From the NCBI GenBank assembly GCA_902787755.1, contig CADAHL010000001.1, forward strand, positions 124,001 through 188,000: 64,000 nt of DNA, read 5' to 3'. The translations under genes were made by a program, and so were the position numbers. Of this stretch, positions 17,166 through 25,498 are shown piece after piece (position 1 is the first letter of the stretch; each line of letters begins with the position of its first letter). The DNA is from Oscillospiraceae bacterium (GTDB lineage: Bacteria; Bacillota; Clostridia; Oscillospirales; Oscillospiraceae). The notes under the pieces are model-generated. The model saw only the letters and a program-made list of their open reading frames with translations. It searched no databases and was not told the origin of the DNA.

Positions 17166-17202
17166 GCGTATTCCCGTTCTCTTTCTTCCGGATTATGAGA
17201 AC

Positions 17203-17231
17203 ACTATAATCGTTTCCCTCAATAAAGTCAA
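17203..17231 (-). promoter_or_regulatory. Aromatic operon promoter
   Basis: TTGACT (17231-17226) and TATAGT (17208-17203) have a 17-base spacer. It is the only strong promoter seen upstream of the nine overlapping genes, and it lies in the gap after the sigF stop codon. Confidence 0.88.
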
Positions 17232-17289
17232 GGGCCAAAATAGACTGAATCCACAAAGGATTTCGGGCCTTTTTGTTCACTACGCACAG

Positions 17290-18000
17290 TCACTGCTCCA
17301 GCATCCTCCGTAAGCTGTCAACAGCTCTGCGTTCCAAACGTGAGACCTGAACCTGGGATACCTGAAGGATCCTGGCGCAGCGCTGCTGCGTGAGACCGTG
17401 AAAGTAGCGCAGAGCGATGACCTTTCGCTCCCTTTCGGGAAGCTGCTCTATGACGGCGCGCAGAGCCACGTGTTCCACCATCCTCTCTTCCGAGCCGGGA
17501 TCGGACAAAACCAGTTCGAGGCTGAAGCCGTCTTCTCCGGTTTCCCTTTGAAGACTCTCCGCCGGACCCGTTGCCGTCTCAATCTGGATGATATCCTCCT
17601 GACTCAAGCCGGATTCCAGGGAAAGCTCGCTGAGCGAAGGATCCCGGCCCAGACGCTGTTCCAGGGTCGACCTTGCAGAATACAGCTTCAATGCCTGCTC
17701 CTTAATGGTCCTGCTGACCTTCACCGAGCCGTCGTCGCGGAGAAAGCGGCGGATCTCCCCGGATATTTTGGGAACCGCATAAGTGGAAAACTGCGTGCCG
17801 AAGGCCTCATCAAAGCCGTCGATGGCCTTTAGAAAGCCCAAACAGCCAAGCTGATAGAGATCGTCCGGTTCAACGCCGCGGCCGAAATATCGCCTTGCTA
17901 CGCTCCAGATCAGCCCCGCGTTTTCCTCCACCAGTCGGCCGGCAATTTCCCTGTCCCCTGCTTTGGCGGCCCGAAGCTCGTCCAGGAAGGTCTCGTTCAT
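17290..18000 (-). CDS. sigF: Sporulation sigma factor SigF
   Basis: SigF directs RNA polymerase in the forespore just after asymmetric division. The 236-residue protein has region 2 (DDLYQLGCLGFLKAIDGFDEAFGTQFSTYAVPKISGEIRRFLRD in outline), region 3 (VSRTIKEQA..., EQRLGRDPSLSEL) and region 4, with LPERERKVIALRYFHGLTQ and the helix-turn-helix VSQVQVSRLERRAV. Its assignment as SigF rather than another small sporulation sigma factor rests on position: the start overlaps spoIIAB by four bases, with spoIIAA upstream, the conserved spoIIA operon. Confidence 0.95.
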   Translation of the reverse strand: MNETFLDELRAAKAGDREIAGRLVEENAGLIWSVARRYFGRGVEPDDLYQLGCLGFLKAIDGFDEAFGTQFSTYAVPKISGEIRRFLRDDGSVKVSRTIKEQALKLYSARSTLEQRLGRDPSLSELSLESGLSQEDIIQIETATGPAESLQRETGEDGFSLELVLSDPGSEERMVEHVALRAVIEQLPERERKVIALRYFHGLTQQRCARILQVSQVQVSRLERRAVDSLRRMLEQ

Positions 18001-18437
18001 CGGAGGGCGGACTTGCCGCGGATCCTTCTTGTCATAGTCACAACGGTGCCTTTCCCGGGTTTGGACCGGACCCGAAGGGAATCCATGAAGCTCTCCATGA
18101 TAGTAAAGCCCATGCCGCTGCGCTCTTCTCCGCCTGTGGTAAACAACGGCTGCCGGGCCTTCTCCACGTCCTCAATCCCTTTTCCCCAGTCACGGACTCC
18201 GATCTCCAGTACGCCGCCTTCCAGGATACGGAGCTTCATTCCGATTTTCCCCAGACAATCCGGGTACGCATGGACCGTGCAGTTCGTTACCGCTTCCGAA
18301 ACCGCGGTTTTGATATCGCCCAGTTCCTCCAGCGTTGGATCCAGCTGGGCGGCAAAAGCGGCGGCGGATGCCCGGGCAAAGCTCTCGTTGCTGCTCTGGC
18401 TGGGAAATTCCAGACGTATGTAGTTTTGTGCTTTCAC
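17997..18437 (-). CDS. spoIIAB: Anti-sigma F factor and kinase SpoIIAB
   Basis: SpoIIAB holds SigF inactive and phosphorylates SpoIIAA. The 146-residue protein has the GHKL ATPase N-box (DIKTAVSEAVTNCTVHAYP), DWGKGI for the G1 box, and GEERSGMGFTIMESFMD for the G2 box. Translation starts at a GTG (18437) with AGGAGG 7 bases upstream. An open frame continues upstream to 18635 but runs into spoIIAA and has no start signal. It overlaps sigF by ATGA. Confidence 0.95.
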   Translation of the reverse strand: MKAQNYIRLEFPSQSSNESFARASAAAFAAQLDPTLEELGDIKTAVSEAVTNCTVHAYPDCLGKIGMKLRILEGGVLEIGVRDWGKGIEDVEKARQPLFTTGGEERSGMGFTIMESFMDSLRVRSKPGKGTVVTMTRRIRGKSALR

Positions 18438-18448
18438 GTTCGTTCCTC

Positions 18449-18763
18449 CTATCTTGTGATCGCTACCGGGGCCAAGCGATCGATCCCGGCGGTTTCTATG
18501 ACGCGTTTTGGCTGACCCAATGGCTTTTCCAGCCAAAGTCTGCCTCCCAATTCCTTCATTCGCTGGCTGAGGCGGACGATTACTGCGATCCCGGAAGAAT
18601 CCATAAACCGCAGCGAAGAAAGGTCTACGACACATTCCCGGGGCAGAAGTTCGTCCAGAACGTCATTGATCTGGCGCATCAGATCCCTCGCCTGATGATG
18701 ATCCAGCTCACCGGAGAAATATAAAGTCAGGCGGCCTGACTCAAAATCGCTTGTTAGATTCAT
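18449..18763 (-). CDS. spoIIAA: Anti-anti-sigma factor SpoIIAA
   Basis: SpoIIAA (104 residues) is the STAS-domain partner that frees SigF when dephosphorylated. The segment VVDLSSLRFMDSSGIAVIVRL contains the phosphorylatable serine in MDSSGI. The ATG at 18763 is preceded by GGGAGGG. It is followed by spoIIAB after 11 bases. No clear SigH promoter could be identified in the short space to the valS terminator. Confidence 0.94.
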   Translation of the reverse strand: MNLTSDFESGRLTLYFSGELDHHQARDLMRQINDVLDELLPRECVVDLSSLRFMDSSGIAVIVRLSQRMKELGGRLWLEKPLGQPKRVIETAGIDRLAPVAITR

Positions 18764-18779
18764 AGTTCCCTCCCTCAAA

Positions 18780-18818
18780 CAGAAAATGACGCTGTGCTTC
18801 AACAAACACAGCGTCATT
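18780..18818 (-). terminator. valS terminator
   Basis: A perfect 12-bp stem, AATGACGCTGTG with CACAGCGTCATT, around a 10-base loop, is followed by TTTCTGTTT on the minus strand. It separates valS from the spoIIA operon downstream, whose promoter must then lie within or around it. Confidence 0.85.
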
Positions 18819-18867
18819 CTATCTCTGCTTCGAGGCAAATTCTGTCAAAGGACAGGCGGCGGAGGCT

Positions 18868-21492
18868 TTATTTTCCCAAGTTTTCCAGACTCAGCTTCAG
18901 ATTTTCGATCAGGGCCTCCAGCTTGGCCTTCTTTTCACGTTCCAGGTTCACGACGGCTTCCGGCGCCCGGGTAACAAAGTTCTGGTTGGACAGCTTGCCG
19001 ATCTGGGCGGCCAGCTGCTTTTCCGCATTGGCCAGTTCCTTTTCGATCCGCGCTTTCTCCTTCTCCAGATCCACCAGCTCTGCCATGGGCATAAACATAC
19101 GGGCGTTGTCGGTGACTACGGAGACCATGCCGGCACTGTCCTCCGGAGCAGCGTCCAGAACACTGACTTCAGAGGCGTAGGCCAGCTTGCAGATGTAGCT
19201 GGTACCGGCCTCGAAAGCGTCCTTCTTATCGGTGGCGATCAGGAGATGGGCCTTCCGGGAAGGCGGTACGTTCATCTCGCTGCGGCGGGCGCGCACCGCC
19301 TTGATGGCGTTCATCACCATCTCAAAGCTCTGCTCCTCCTCCGGGAAGGACAACTCGGCCTTGAACTCGGGATACCGGGCGATCATCAGGGCCTCGCCCT
19401 CGTGGGGCAGCGCCTGCCAGATCTCCTCCGTGATAAAGGGCATGAAGGGATGCACCAGCTTCAGGATCTCGGTGAGCACGTAGAGCAGCACCTTCTGGGC
19501 GGAGAGCTTCAGATCCTCGTCCTCGCCGTTGAGACGGGGCTTGGTCAGCTCAATGTACCAGTCACAGAAGCTGTCCCAGATAAAGTCGTAGATCTTGCCG
19601 GCGGCCACGCCAAGCTCGTAGTTGTCCATGTTCTCGCAGACTTCACGGACAACGTCATTGAGCTTGGAGAGGATCCATTTGTCCTCAATCTCCAGCTTCT
19701 CCGGAAGCTCGTTTCTGTCGATGGTGAGGTTCATCATCACAAAGCGGCTGGCGTTCCAGAGCTTGTTGCAGAAGTTGCGCATGGCTTCGCACTTCTCCAC
19801 GTAGAAGCGCATGTCGTTGCCGGGGCTGTTGCCGGTGATCAGATTAAAGCGCAGCGCGTCGGCGCCGTACTGGTTGATGATCTCCAGCGGATCAATGCCG
19901 TTGCCCAGAGACTTGGACATTTTCCTGCCCAGACTGTCACGGACGATGCCGTGGATGAACACCGTGCGGAAAGGCACCTCGTCCATCTGCTCCATGGCGG
20001 AGAAGATCATACGGGAGACCCAGAAGAAGATGATGTCATAGCCGGTTACCATAACGCTGGTGGGATACCAGTAGTTCAGCGTGTCCGTCTTTTCCGGCCA
20101 GCCCATGGTGGAGAAAGGCCAAAGGGCGGAGGAGAACCAGGTGTCAAGCACGTCGGACTCTCTCTGGATCCGTTTGGAATGGCATTGTTCACACTCGCAG
20201 GGGTCTTCTCTGGAGACGGTGATATGGCCACAGTCCTCACAGGTCCAGGCGGGAATCTGATGACCCCACCAGAGCTGACGGGAGATGCACCAGTCATGCA
20301 CGTTCTCCATCCAGTTCAGATAGATCTTCGTAAAGCGCTCGGGCACGAACTTAATGCGTCCGTCCTTTACAACCTCGATGGCCCGCTTGGCCAGAGGCGC
20401 CATTTTCACGAACCACTGGGGGCTGGTCAGGGGCTCCACCACGCTGCCGCAGCGGTAGCAGCAGCCCACGTTGTGATTGTAAGGCTCCACCTTCACCAGA
20501 TAGCCCTGTTCCTCCAGATCCTGGACGATGGCCTTCCTGGCCTCGTAGCGGTCCATGCCGTTGTACTTGCCGCCGTTGATGATTTTCGCGTCCTCATCAA
20601 TGACCTGGATCTGCTCCAAACCGTGCCGCAGGCCCACCTCATAGTCGTTGGGGTCGTGGCAGGGCGTCATCTTCACAGCACCGGTGCCGAAGCCCAGCTC
20701 CACGTAGGTGTCGGCCACGATGGGCAGCTTCCGGCCCACCAGGGGCAGAATGGCGTTCCTGCCGACCAGATGCTTGTAGCGTTCGTCATCCGGGTGAACA
20801 GCCACACCGGAGTCGCCCAGCATGGTCTCGGGACGGGTGGTGGCGATGATAAACTCCTCGTCCGAGCCCTCAATGGGATAACGAATGTGCCAGAAGTGGC
20901 CCGGCATATCCTTGTATTCCACCTCGGCGTCGGACAGAGCGGTACGGCAGTGAGGGCACCAGTTGATGATCCGGCTGCCCTTGTAAATAAGGCCCTTGTC
21001 GTATAGCTCGCAGAAGGTCTCGCGCACGGCTTTGGCGCAGGTCTCGTCCATGGTGAAGCGGCTGCGGCTCCAGTCGCAGCTGACGCCCATGCTCTTCTGC
21101 TGCTCCACGATCCTGTCTCCGTACTGCTCCTTCCAGGCCCAGACACGCTCCAGGAACTTGTCCCGTCCCAGATCATAGCGGGTCAGGCCCTCTTCCTTGC
21201 GCAGCACCTCTTCCACCTTAATCTGAGTAGCGATGCCGGCGTGGTCGACGCCGGGCAGCCATAGGGCGGAGTAGCCCTGCATCCTCTTGTAGCGGGTCAG
21301 AATGTCCTGGAGCGTGGCGTCCAGGGCGTGGCCCATATGCAGCTGGCCGGTGACGTTCGGGGGCGGCATCACGATGGAGAAGGGCTTCTTCTCCGGATCG
21401 ATCTTGCCCTCGAACCAGCCGCCCTGCATCCAGAAGTCGTAGATCTTTTTCTCCACCTTCTGGGGTTCATACACTTTCGGAAGTTCTTTCAT
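18868..21492 (-). CDS. valS: Valyl-tRNA synthetase
   Basis: ValS charges tRNA-Val. The 874-residue class I enzyme has the HIGH-type motif HMGH at 52-55 and KMSKS at 524-528. The editing (CP1) domain lies between, with [11 protein letters not shown] near 217-227. A four-cysteine cluster (CEDCGH...CECEQC, about 418-437) likely binds zinc, and the anticodon-binding helices end in [12 protein letters not shown]. The last about 65 residues form a charged coiled coil ([20 protein letters not shown]), typical of ValS. It is preceded by a T-box with a terminator, so expression responds to uncharged tRNA-Val. Confidence 0.98.
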   Translation of the reverse strand: MKELPKVYEPQKVEKKIYDFWMQGGWFEGKIDPEKKPFSIVMPPPNVTGQLHMGHALDATLQDILTRYKRMQGYSALWLPGVDHAGIATQIKVEEVLRKEEGLTRYDLGRDKFLERVWAWKEQYGDRIVEQQKSMGVSCDWSRSRFTMDETCAKAVRETFCELYDKGLIYKGSRIINWCPHCRTALSDAEVEYKDMPGHFWHIRYPIEGSDEEFIIATTRPETMLGDSGVAVHPDDERYKHLVGRNAILPLVGRKLPIVADTYVELGFGTGAVKMTPCHDPNDYEVGLRHGLEQIQVIDEDAKIINGGKYNGMDRYEARKAIVQDLEEQGYLVKVEPYNHNVGCCYRCGSVVEPLTSPQWFVKMAPLAKRAIEVVKDGRIKFVPERFTKIYLNWMENVHDWCISRQLWWGHQIPAWTCEDCGHITVSREDPCECEQCHSKRIQRESDVLDTWFSSALWPFSTMGWPEKTDTLNYWYPTSVMVTGYDIIFFWVSRMIFSAMEQMDEVPFRTVFIHGIVRDSLGRKMSKSLGNGIDPLEIINQYGADALRFNLITGNSPGNDMRFYVEKCEAMRNFCNKLWNASRFVMMNLTIDRNELPEKLEIEDKWILSKLNDVVREVCENMDNYELGVAAGKIYDFIWDSFCDWYIELTKPRLNGEDEDLKLSAQKVLLYVLTEILKLVHPFMPFITEEIWQALPHEGEALMIARYPEFKAELSFPEEEQSFEMVMNAIKAVRARRSEMNVPPSRKAHLLIATDKKDAFEAGTSYICKLAYASEVSVLDAAPEDSAGMVSVVTDNARMFMPMAELVDLEKEKARIEKELANAEKQLAAQIGKLSNQNFVTRAPEAVVNLEREKKAKLEALIENLKLSLENLGK

Positions 21493-21508
21493 GTTGTCCT
21501 CCTAAAAC

Positions 21509-21745
21509 AAAAAAACGCCCCGAGACTCATGTCTCAGGGCGATAAATTACCGCGGTACCACCTGAATTCCGCCGTCTGGCGGCACTCATCTGCCCTTAAC
21601 GCGGGTCGGACGCCGGGGCTACGCAGTTTCCCTTCACTCCGGGCGCTCGGGATCGACCTTCGAACCGGCTTCACAGGGACTCGCAGCTCCCGTCCCCTCT
21701 CTGAGATCCGCCAGAGATCTACTCCTATCCGTCACAGCGCACAAA
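21509..21745 (-). promoter_or_regulatory. T-box riboswitch controlling valS
   Basis: The leader contains the T-box core CAGGTGGTACCGCG (21564-21551), whose UGGN bulge pairs with the tRNA acceptor end. It is followed by a terminator: an 11-bp stem CGCCCTGAGAC with GTCTCGGGGCG (one G-U pair) and seven T residues (21541-21509). Upstream sequence can fold into a long stem I. A GTC in GAAGGTCGATC (21657-21655) is a plausible valine specifier codon, which matches the downstream gene. The specifier position was picked by eye; the T-box core and terminator are unambiguous. Confidence 0.94.
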
Positions 21746-21759
21746 TCATTGATGCTCGG

Positions 21760-21788
21760 ATTATACAATGTGCCGGAAGTTTTGTCAA
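21760..21788 (-). promoter_or_regulatory. valS promoter, perfect consensus
   Basis: TTGACA (21788-21783) and TATAAT (21765-21760) have a 17-base spacer, a fully consensus sigma-A promoter. Such strength is usual where control is by attenuation downstream. Confidence 0.93.
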
Positions 21789-21804
21789 CAGAAAGCTCCG
21801 GAAA

Positions 21805-22995
21805 TCAGGAAAAATAGAACATATTCCAGTTGTTGTCCTCCAGAGCGCCGGGATTGTACAGGACCATCACAAGATCCGGCCGGAACGCTTCAATGACAGC
21901 GTCCAGGGGCGCGTCCTCAATACGCATGTCGTAGGTACGCATCTCGGAAAAGCACAGGGAAAGATACGGGATCACCACCAGACTGGAGGAGTCCTTGATG
22001 AGCAGGACCTTTTTGCCGTTATCCTGAACGGGAAGTCCCTGCTCCCCTGCCAGGTTCCGGATGTGCATGGCCTCATCCCCGCCGCAGTAGAAGTTGTATT
22101 GACTGGCCTGGAAGGGGTCCTTTTCGTCAAAGACCTCCGGGAAATACAGGCATTGCTCCAGATCTCCGGAGCGTGTGCTCTCATCCCGGGAGAAGTGCAC
22201 CTCAAGCGCGGTTTCAAACTGCGGGTGCAGGATGCTCATGTCATCGTAGCCGGCATACCAGGGGCCGACCCGCCGACCGTTGCTGCCCAAAAAGCACTCG
22301 GGGACGATTTCCACAGAGTAACGGCCCGCGTCACAAAGAGCGGGATCGGAGGCAAAGGCCTCATTCAGCTGCCCAAGCGCGGACTGGATCTTTCCCGCTG
22401 CCCAGAGGCCCATCTCCGGCCGCCAGTGGTGATCGGTGCGAAAGTAGTTTTCGTAGTGATCCAGGCCGTCTTCCTTTTCCAGCTCTCTCAGATCCACCAC
22501 GTCCACGTTCGCCTGCCGCAGAAGCGCCAGAAAACGGTCGGCGTTCTCGTTGCCGAAATCCTCAATGCCCGGCGGCAGCTGCTTGTTTTCCGTGTCAATG
22601 GAAAAGGGAGCGTTGACGTATACAAAGGGGATTCCCTGCGTCTGGAGCACATCCCGAAAGGCGATGGTTCTGTCCGCGTTTTCTTCCATGTCCAGCTCCG
22701 GAATGGTATAGACCAGATTTCCGCAATCCAGACGATAGCGCTCGTTCACAAAACGCTTGCCGAGCAGCCGCTCTACCCCACCGTTCAGGGTGATCAGCGG
22801 CTCAAAGCGGGTGCTCATCCGGTCCAGGTAATAGCTTTCCAGCTTCGCGGGTTCCAAAAGCTCGCCGGAGGCCAGAGTCCGGACGCCAAAGAGGATCGTG
22901 CTTCCCAGGGCGTGAAATCCCATCAGAAAAAAGACAAGCAGCAGGAACAGAAAAACCAGAGTACACAGGTTTTTAAATCGAAACAGCTTCTTCAT
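21805..22995 (-). CDS. AlgX/DltD-like SGNH protein with DHHW motif, partner of MBOAT
   Basis: This is a 396-residue membrane-anchored extracellular protein: an N-terminal helix (about 11-32) followed by an SGNH-hydrolase-like domain. The motif TDHHWRPEMG (D188-H189-H190-W191) is characteristic of the DHHW/AlgJ-AlgX group, and KKVLLIKDSSS in the C-terminal half matches the block carrying the catalytic Ser. In known systems such proteins transfer acyl groups, exported by an MBOAT partner, onto polysaccharides. The MBOAT gene lies 12 bases upstream on the same strand, which supports an O-acetylation pair for peptidoglycan or exopolysaccharide. The acceptor is unknown. Confidence 0.85.
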   Translation of the reverse strand: MKKLFRFKNLCTLVFLFLLLVFFLMGFHALGSTILFGVRTLASGELLEPAKLESYYLDRMSTRFEPLITLNGGVERLLGKRFVNERYRLDCGNLVYTIPELDMEENADRTIAFRDVLQTQGIPFVYVNAPFSIDTENKQLPPGIEDFGNENADRFLALLRQANVDVVDLRELEKEDGLDHYENYFRTDHHWRPEMGLWAAGKIQSALGQLNEAFASDPALCDAGRYSVEIVPECFLGSNGRRVGPWYAGYDDMSILHPQFETALEVHFSRDESTRSGDLEQCLYFPEVFDEKDPFQASQYNFYCGGDEAMHIRNLAGEQGLPVQDNGKKVLLIKDSSSLVVIPYLSLCFSEMRTYDMRIEDAPLDAVIEAFRPDLVMVLYNPGALEDNNWNMFYFS

Positions 22996-23007
22996 AATCG
23001 TACCGTC

Positions 23008-24414
23008 TCAGAAATTGAAATAGATAAAGGGATTGTGCGAGCCCATGGCCAGGTAAGAGACAGAGAGTACCGTCACAGCGCCATATACGAGGGCCCGGAG
23101 AACCTGGCCTCCTGCGGAGCGCATCAGCTTTTTTTCCGCCCAGGGCCACACAGGGACCGAGAAAAGGAACCCGAGAAGCATGACAACCCAGGTCTCATTC
23201 CAGCAGAAGGCGGCAATGGGATCGTAGCCGGGATAGAAACCGAGCATGGCCTTGAGCTGTAGGAGCGCGGAGGGAATATCGTTCGCTCCGAAGATCACCT
23301 TGCTGGCGATAACTACCAGAAGCGTAAACACGGTATAAGCCGCCTTAGCCGGACGGGAATGGCTGTTTTTCGGGAAGCCGGTAAATTTCTCCAGGGCGAT
23401 GGTAACGCCGAACAGCATGCCCCAGAGGATATAATGCCAGGCCGCCCCGTGCCAGATGCCGGTCAGAAGCCAGACGATCAGAATGTTCAGGATCACTCTT
23501 GGTCTGCTGACACGCGATCCGCCCAGGGGAATATACACATAGTCCCGAAACCAGCGGCCAACGGAAATGTGCCAGCGGTTCCAGAACTCCGAAAGAGACT
23601 GAGAGATGTAGGGATAATTGAAGTTCTCCTCAAAGTGAAATCCGAACATGGCGCCTAAGCCGATGGCCATATCGGAATATCCGGAAAAATCAAAATAGAG
23701 CTGCAGGGTAAAGCCCAGTCCGCCGACCCAGGCCATAGCGGTGCTGATCTGCCCGGAAGAAGCCAGCTCGAAGCCCTTCTCGGCCGCCAGAGCCAGGTTG
23801 TTGGCCAGCAGGACCTTCTTCCCCAGGCCGCGGATAAACTGGCATACGCCGTCCTGAAAGCCCTCAGGGCTTGTATGCCGCTCCTGGATCTGCTCGGCGA
23901 TGCTGTTGTAGCGCACGATCGGACCGGCGATCAGCTGCGGAAAGCAGGAGATGTACAAGCCCAGGTCCAGAGGATCTCTCTGAACGTCAGCTCTCCCCCG
24001 GTATACATCGATGACATAGCTCATGGCCTGAAAGGTGAAGAAGGAGATGCCGATGGGCATGGTCACGTCAACTGCCGGGATGGATAAACGGAAGAGAGCG
24101 TTTATGTTTTCAATGGTGAAATTCAGATACTTGAAATAATAAAGGACGCCGAGATTCAGAATCACCGCCAGGATCAGGAGCGCTTTTCTGCCGCCCGGTC
24201 CCTTCCGGGAGGACAGCCAGAGGCCCAGACTGTAGTTTACCGCGATGGAGCCGATCATGAGGAAGACGAACACCGGTTCTCCCCAGGCGTAAAACAGCAG
24301 ACTCGCGACGAGCAGAAGTATATTTTTGCCCCGCTGCTTCAGGGGCAGTGCGTAGTAGCCCAGAAGCACCAGGGGGAGAAAGATAAATAAAAATACCGTA
24401 CTGGAAAACAGCAT
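23008..24414 (-). CDS. MBOAT-family O-acyltransferase, AlgI-like
   Basis: AlgI-type MBOAT proteins move acyl groups across the membrane for polysaccharide O-acylation. The protein (468 residues from the chosen start) is largely hydrophobic with about ten membrane segments. It carries QLYFDFSGYSDMAIG, the conserved SEFWNRWHISVGRWFRDYVYIPLGG block and LLTGIWHGAAWHYILWG, whose His is the expected active-site residue. The ATG at 24414 fits the family N-terminus MLFSSTVFLFIFLP and the promoter spacing; an earlier in-frame start at 24492 lies upstream of the promoter. It forms an operon with the DHHW protein. Confidence 0.93.
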   Translation of the reverse strand: MLFSSTVFLFIFLPLVLLGYYALPLKQRGKNILLLVASLLFYAWGEPVFVFLMIGSIAVNYSLGLWLSSRKGPGGRKALLILAVILNLGVLYYFKYLNFTIENINALFRLSIPAVDVTMPIGISFFTFQAMSYVIDVYRGRADVQRDPLDLGLYISCFPQLIAGPIVRYNSIAEQIQERHTSPEGFQDGVCQFIRGLGKKVLLANNLALAAEKGFELASSGQISTAMAWVGGLGFTLQLYFDFSGYSDMAIGLGAMFGFHFEENFNYPYISQSLSEFWNRWHISVGRWFRDYVYIPLGGSRVSRPRVILNILIVWLLTGIWHGAAWHYILWGMLFGVTIALEKFTGFPKNSHSRPAKAAYTVFTLLVVIASKVIFGANDIPSALLQLKAMLGFYPGYDPIAAFCWNETWVVMLLGFLFSVPVWPWAEKKLMRSAGGQVLRALVYGAVTVLSVSYLAMGSHNPFIYFNF

Positions 24415-24451
24415 ACGTCGAAACGACCTTTCAGCGGATTCACAGTACGGT

Positions 24452-24481
24452 ATTATAGCAGAATTCCCGGCATCCTGTAAA
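24452..24481 (-). promoter_or_regulatory. MBOAT operon promoter
   Basis: TATAAT (24457-24452) is preceded by TGC, making an extended -10, with TTTACA (24481-24476) 18 bases upstream. Transcription would begin about 30 bases before the MBOAT start codon. Confidence 0.8.
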
Positions 24482-24508
24482 CAGTTTTGCACGGAAGCTC
24501 GGAGAACT

Positions 24509-25324
24509 TTATTTTGCGGCCAGGTAGTCGCAGGCAGAGAGGGCGGCTACGTTCCCCTCTCCTACAGCCTTGGCAATCTGCAGGGGCTTCCCGGTGCAGT
24601 CGCCGGCGGCAAAGACGCCGGGGACGGAGGTCGCCATCCGACGATCGACCTGAATGGCGCCGTTTTCGTAGACCAGCCCGGGAACCAGCTTGGTCACAGA
24701 TACCGTGTCTTTGATGATAAACACGCAGTCCACCTTGTGTTCCTCTCCGGAGAAAACCAGCGTATCCGCCTTCAGTCCGCCCCGGATCTCATAACGCCCG
24801 TTTTTCTCAAAACGCAGCACCTTACAGCCGATCCCCTCCAGGAAATCTGCATCGCGGCGGGCTTCTTCTCCCCCGCCGACGACGGCCACGGTCTTGCCCC
24901 GATAGAGCATTCCGTCGCAGGTCGCACAGTAGCTGACGCCCCGACCCAGGAATTCGCCTTCGCCGGGATACAGCTTTTCCCTGGTAATACCGGCGGCGAT
25001 GATCAGGGCTCCGGCCATGTAGTAATCGCTGCCCACGGCCACGCCGAAGGTCCCGTCCATGGGCAGGACAGAGAGCGCCCGTCCGGTGATCATCACAGCG
25101 CCGCTCTCCTCCAGCTGCTTCCGGAACAGCTCGCTCATCTCCGCTCCGTTCATGGGGGGCAGACCCGGGTAGTTGGTCACCTTTTCGGCTTTGTACAGAC
25201 TGCTGGTCTCCGTCTTGTTGGACACCACCGCCACGGTTTTTCCGCGGTTAATCAGAGTGAGCGCGGCGGAAGTAGCGGCGGAGCCGCCGCCGATGATGAT
25301 GACGTCGAAAGTGTTGTTGTCCAT
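24509..25324 (-). CDS. Thioredoxin reductase-like flavoprotein without NADPH motif
   Basis: The 271-residue protein has the thioredoxin reductase layout: FAD motif IGGGSAA at 11-17, redox-active CATC (C133, C136) and a C-terminal FAD segment VFAAGDC. It is about 40 residues shorter than normal TrxB. In the middle domain the nucleotide motif is VVGGGEEA rather than GGGNSA, and the following HRRxxxR that binds the NADPH phosphate is missing (RFEKNGRYEIRGG instead). Established clostridial relatives with such losses take electrons from ferredoxin or have an unknown donor. No thioredoxin gene is adjacent. It is monocistronic, with its own promoter divergent from glnS. Confidence 0.85.
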   Translation of the reverse strand: MDNNTFDVIIIGGGSAATSAALTLINRGKTVAVVSNKTETSSLYKAEKVTNYPGLPPMNGAEMSELFRKQLEESGAVMITGRALSVLPMDGTFGVAVGSDYYMAGALIIAAGITREKLYPGEGEFLGRGVSYCATCDGMLYRGKTVAVVGGGEEARRDADFLEGIGCKVLRFEKNGRYEIRGGLKADTLVFSGEEHKVDCVFIIKDTVSVTKLVPGLVYENGAIQVDRRMATSVPGVFAAGDCTGKPLQIAKAVGEGNVAALSACDYLAAK

Positions 25325-25361
25325 GGTTCATCCTCCAATTGGTTGTTTACAATCTATTTTG

Positions 25362-25390
25362 ATTATAAGCGCTTCGCCCCTGTTTTGCAA
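25362..25390 (-). promoter_or_regulatory. Promoter of the TrxB-like gene
   Basis: TTGCAA (25390-25385) and TATAAT (25367-25362) are 17 bases apart. The leader to the ATG is about 32 bases and includes TGGAGGA as ribosome site. Confidence 0.8.
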
Positions 25391-25439
25391 GAGGCAACAT
25401 TGAATTTGCAGAAAGCGCGTTTCTCACCTGAATTTCTTG

Positions 25440-25468
25440 TTGTAATCGGAGATGGATTCGTATATAAT
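25440..25468 (+). promoter_or_regulatory. glnS promoter
   Basis: TTGTAA (25440-25445) and TATAAT (25463-25468) have a 17-base spacer. The transcript would start about 25 bases before the glnS ATG, leaving no room for a T-box. Confidence 0.8.
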
Positions 25469-25498
25469 GTTTAGGAATTTCTGACAGGAGAGATTACC

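Larger units (their letters stand above)
17036..17196 (-). promoter_or_regulatory. Leader-peptide attenuator of the aromatic operon
   Basis: The roughly 200-base leader contains, in order, a 17-codon aromatic-rich reading frame (17165-17112), a mid segment TGTGGTGCAA (17103-17094) and a terminator (17064-17036). The mid segment can pair with TTGCCACA (17067-17060), allowing a 2-base bulge, which would destroy the terminator. It can also pair with TTCACC in the peptide coding region (17150-17145), which would release the terminator. A ribosome stalled at the Tyr codons would block this last pairing. This is the logic of ribosome-mediated attenuation known from E. coli pheA and trp leaders. Pairings were found by eye. 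Confidence 0.8.

Noticed and set aside
17232..17285. Possible sigF terminator (AATCC/GGATT hairpin)
   Set aside because: The stem is only 5 bp, without an adjacent T-run; it is too weak to list.
18819..18867. Promoter for spoIIAA (TTGACA at about 18850)
   Set aside because: The TTGACA-like hexamer has no acceptable -10 at 16-18 bases, and no SigH-type sequence was recognised.
19246..21006. 586-residue plus-strand open frame within valS
   Set aside because: It is antisense to valS; the sense protein has all ValRS motifs.
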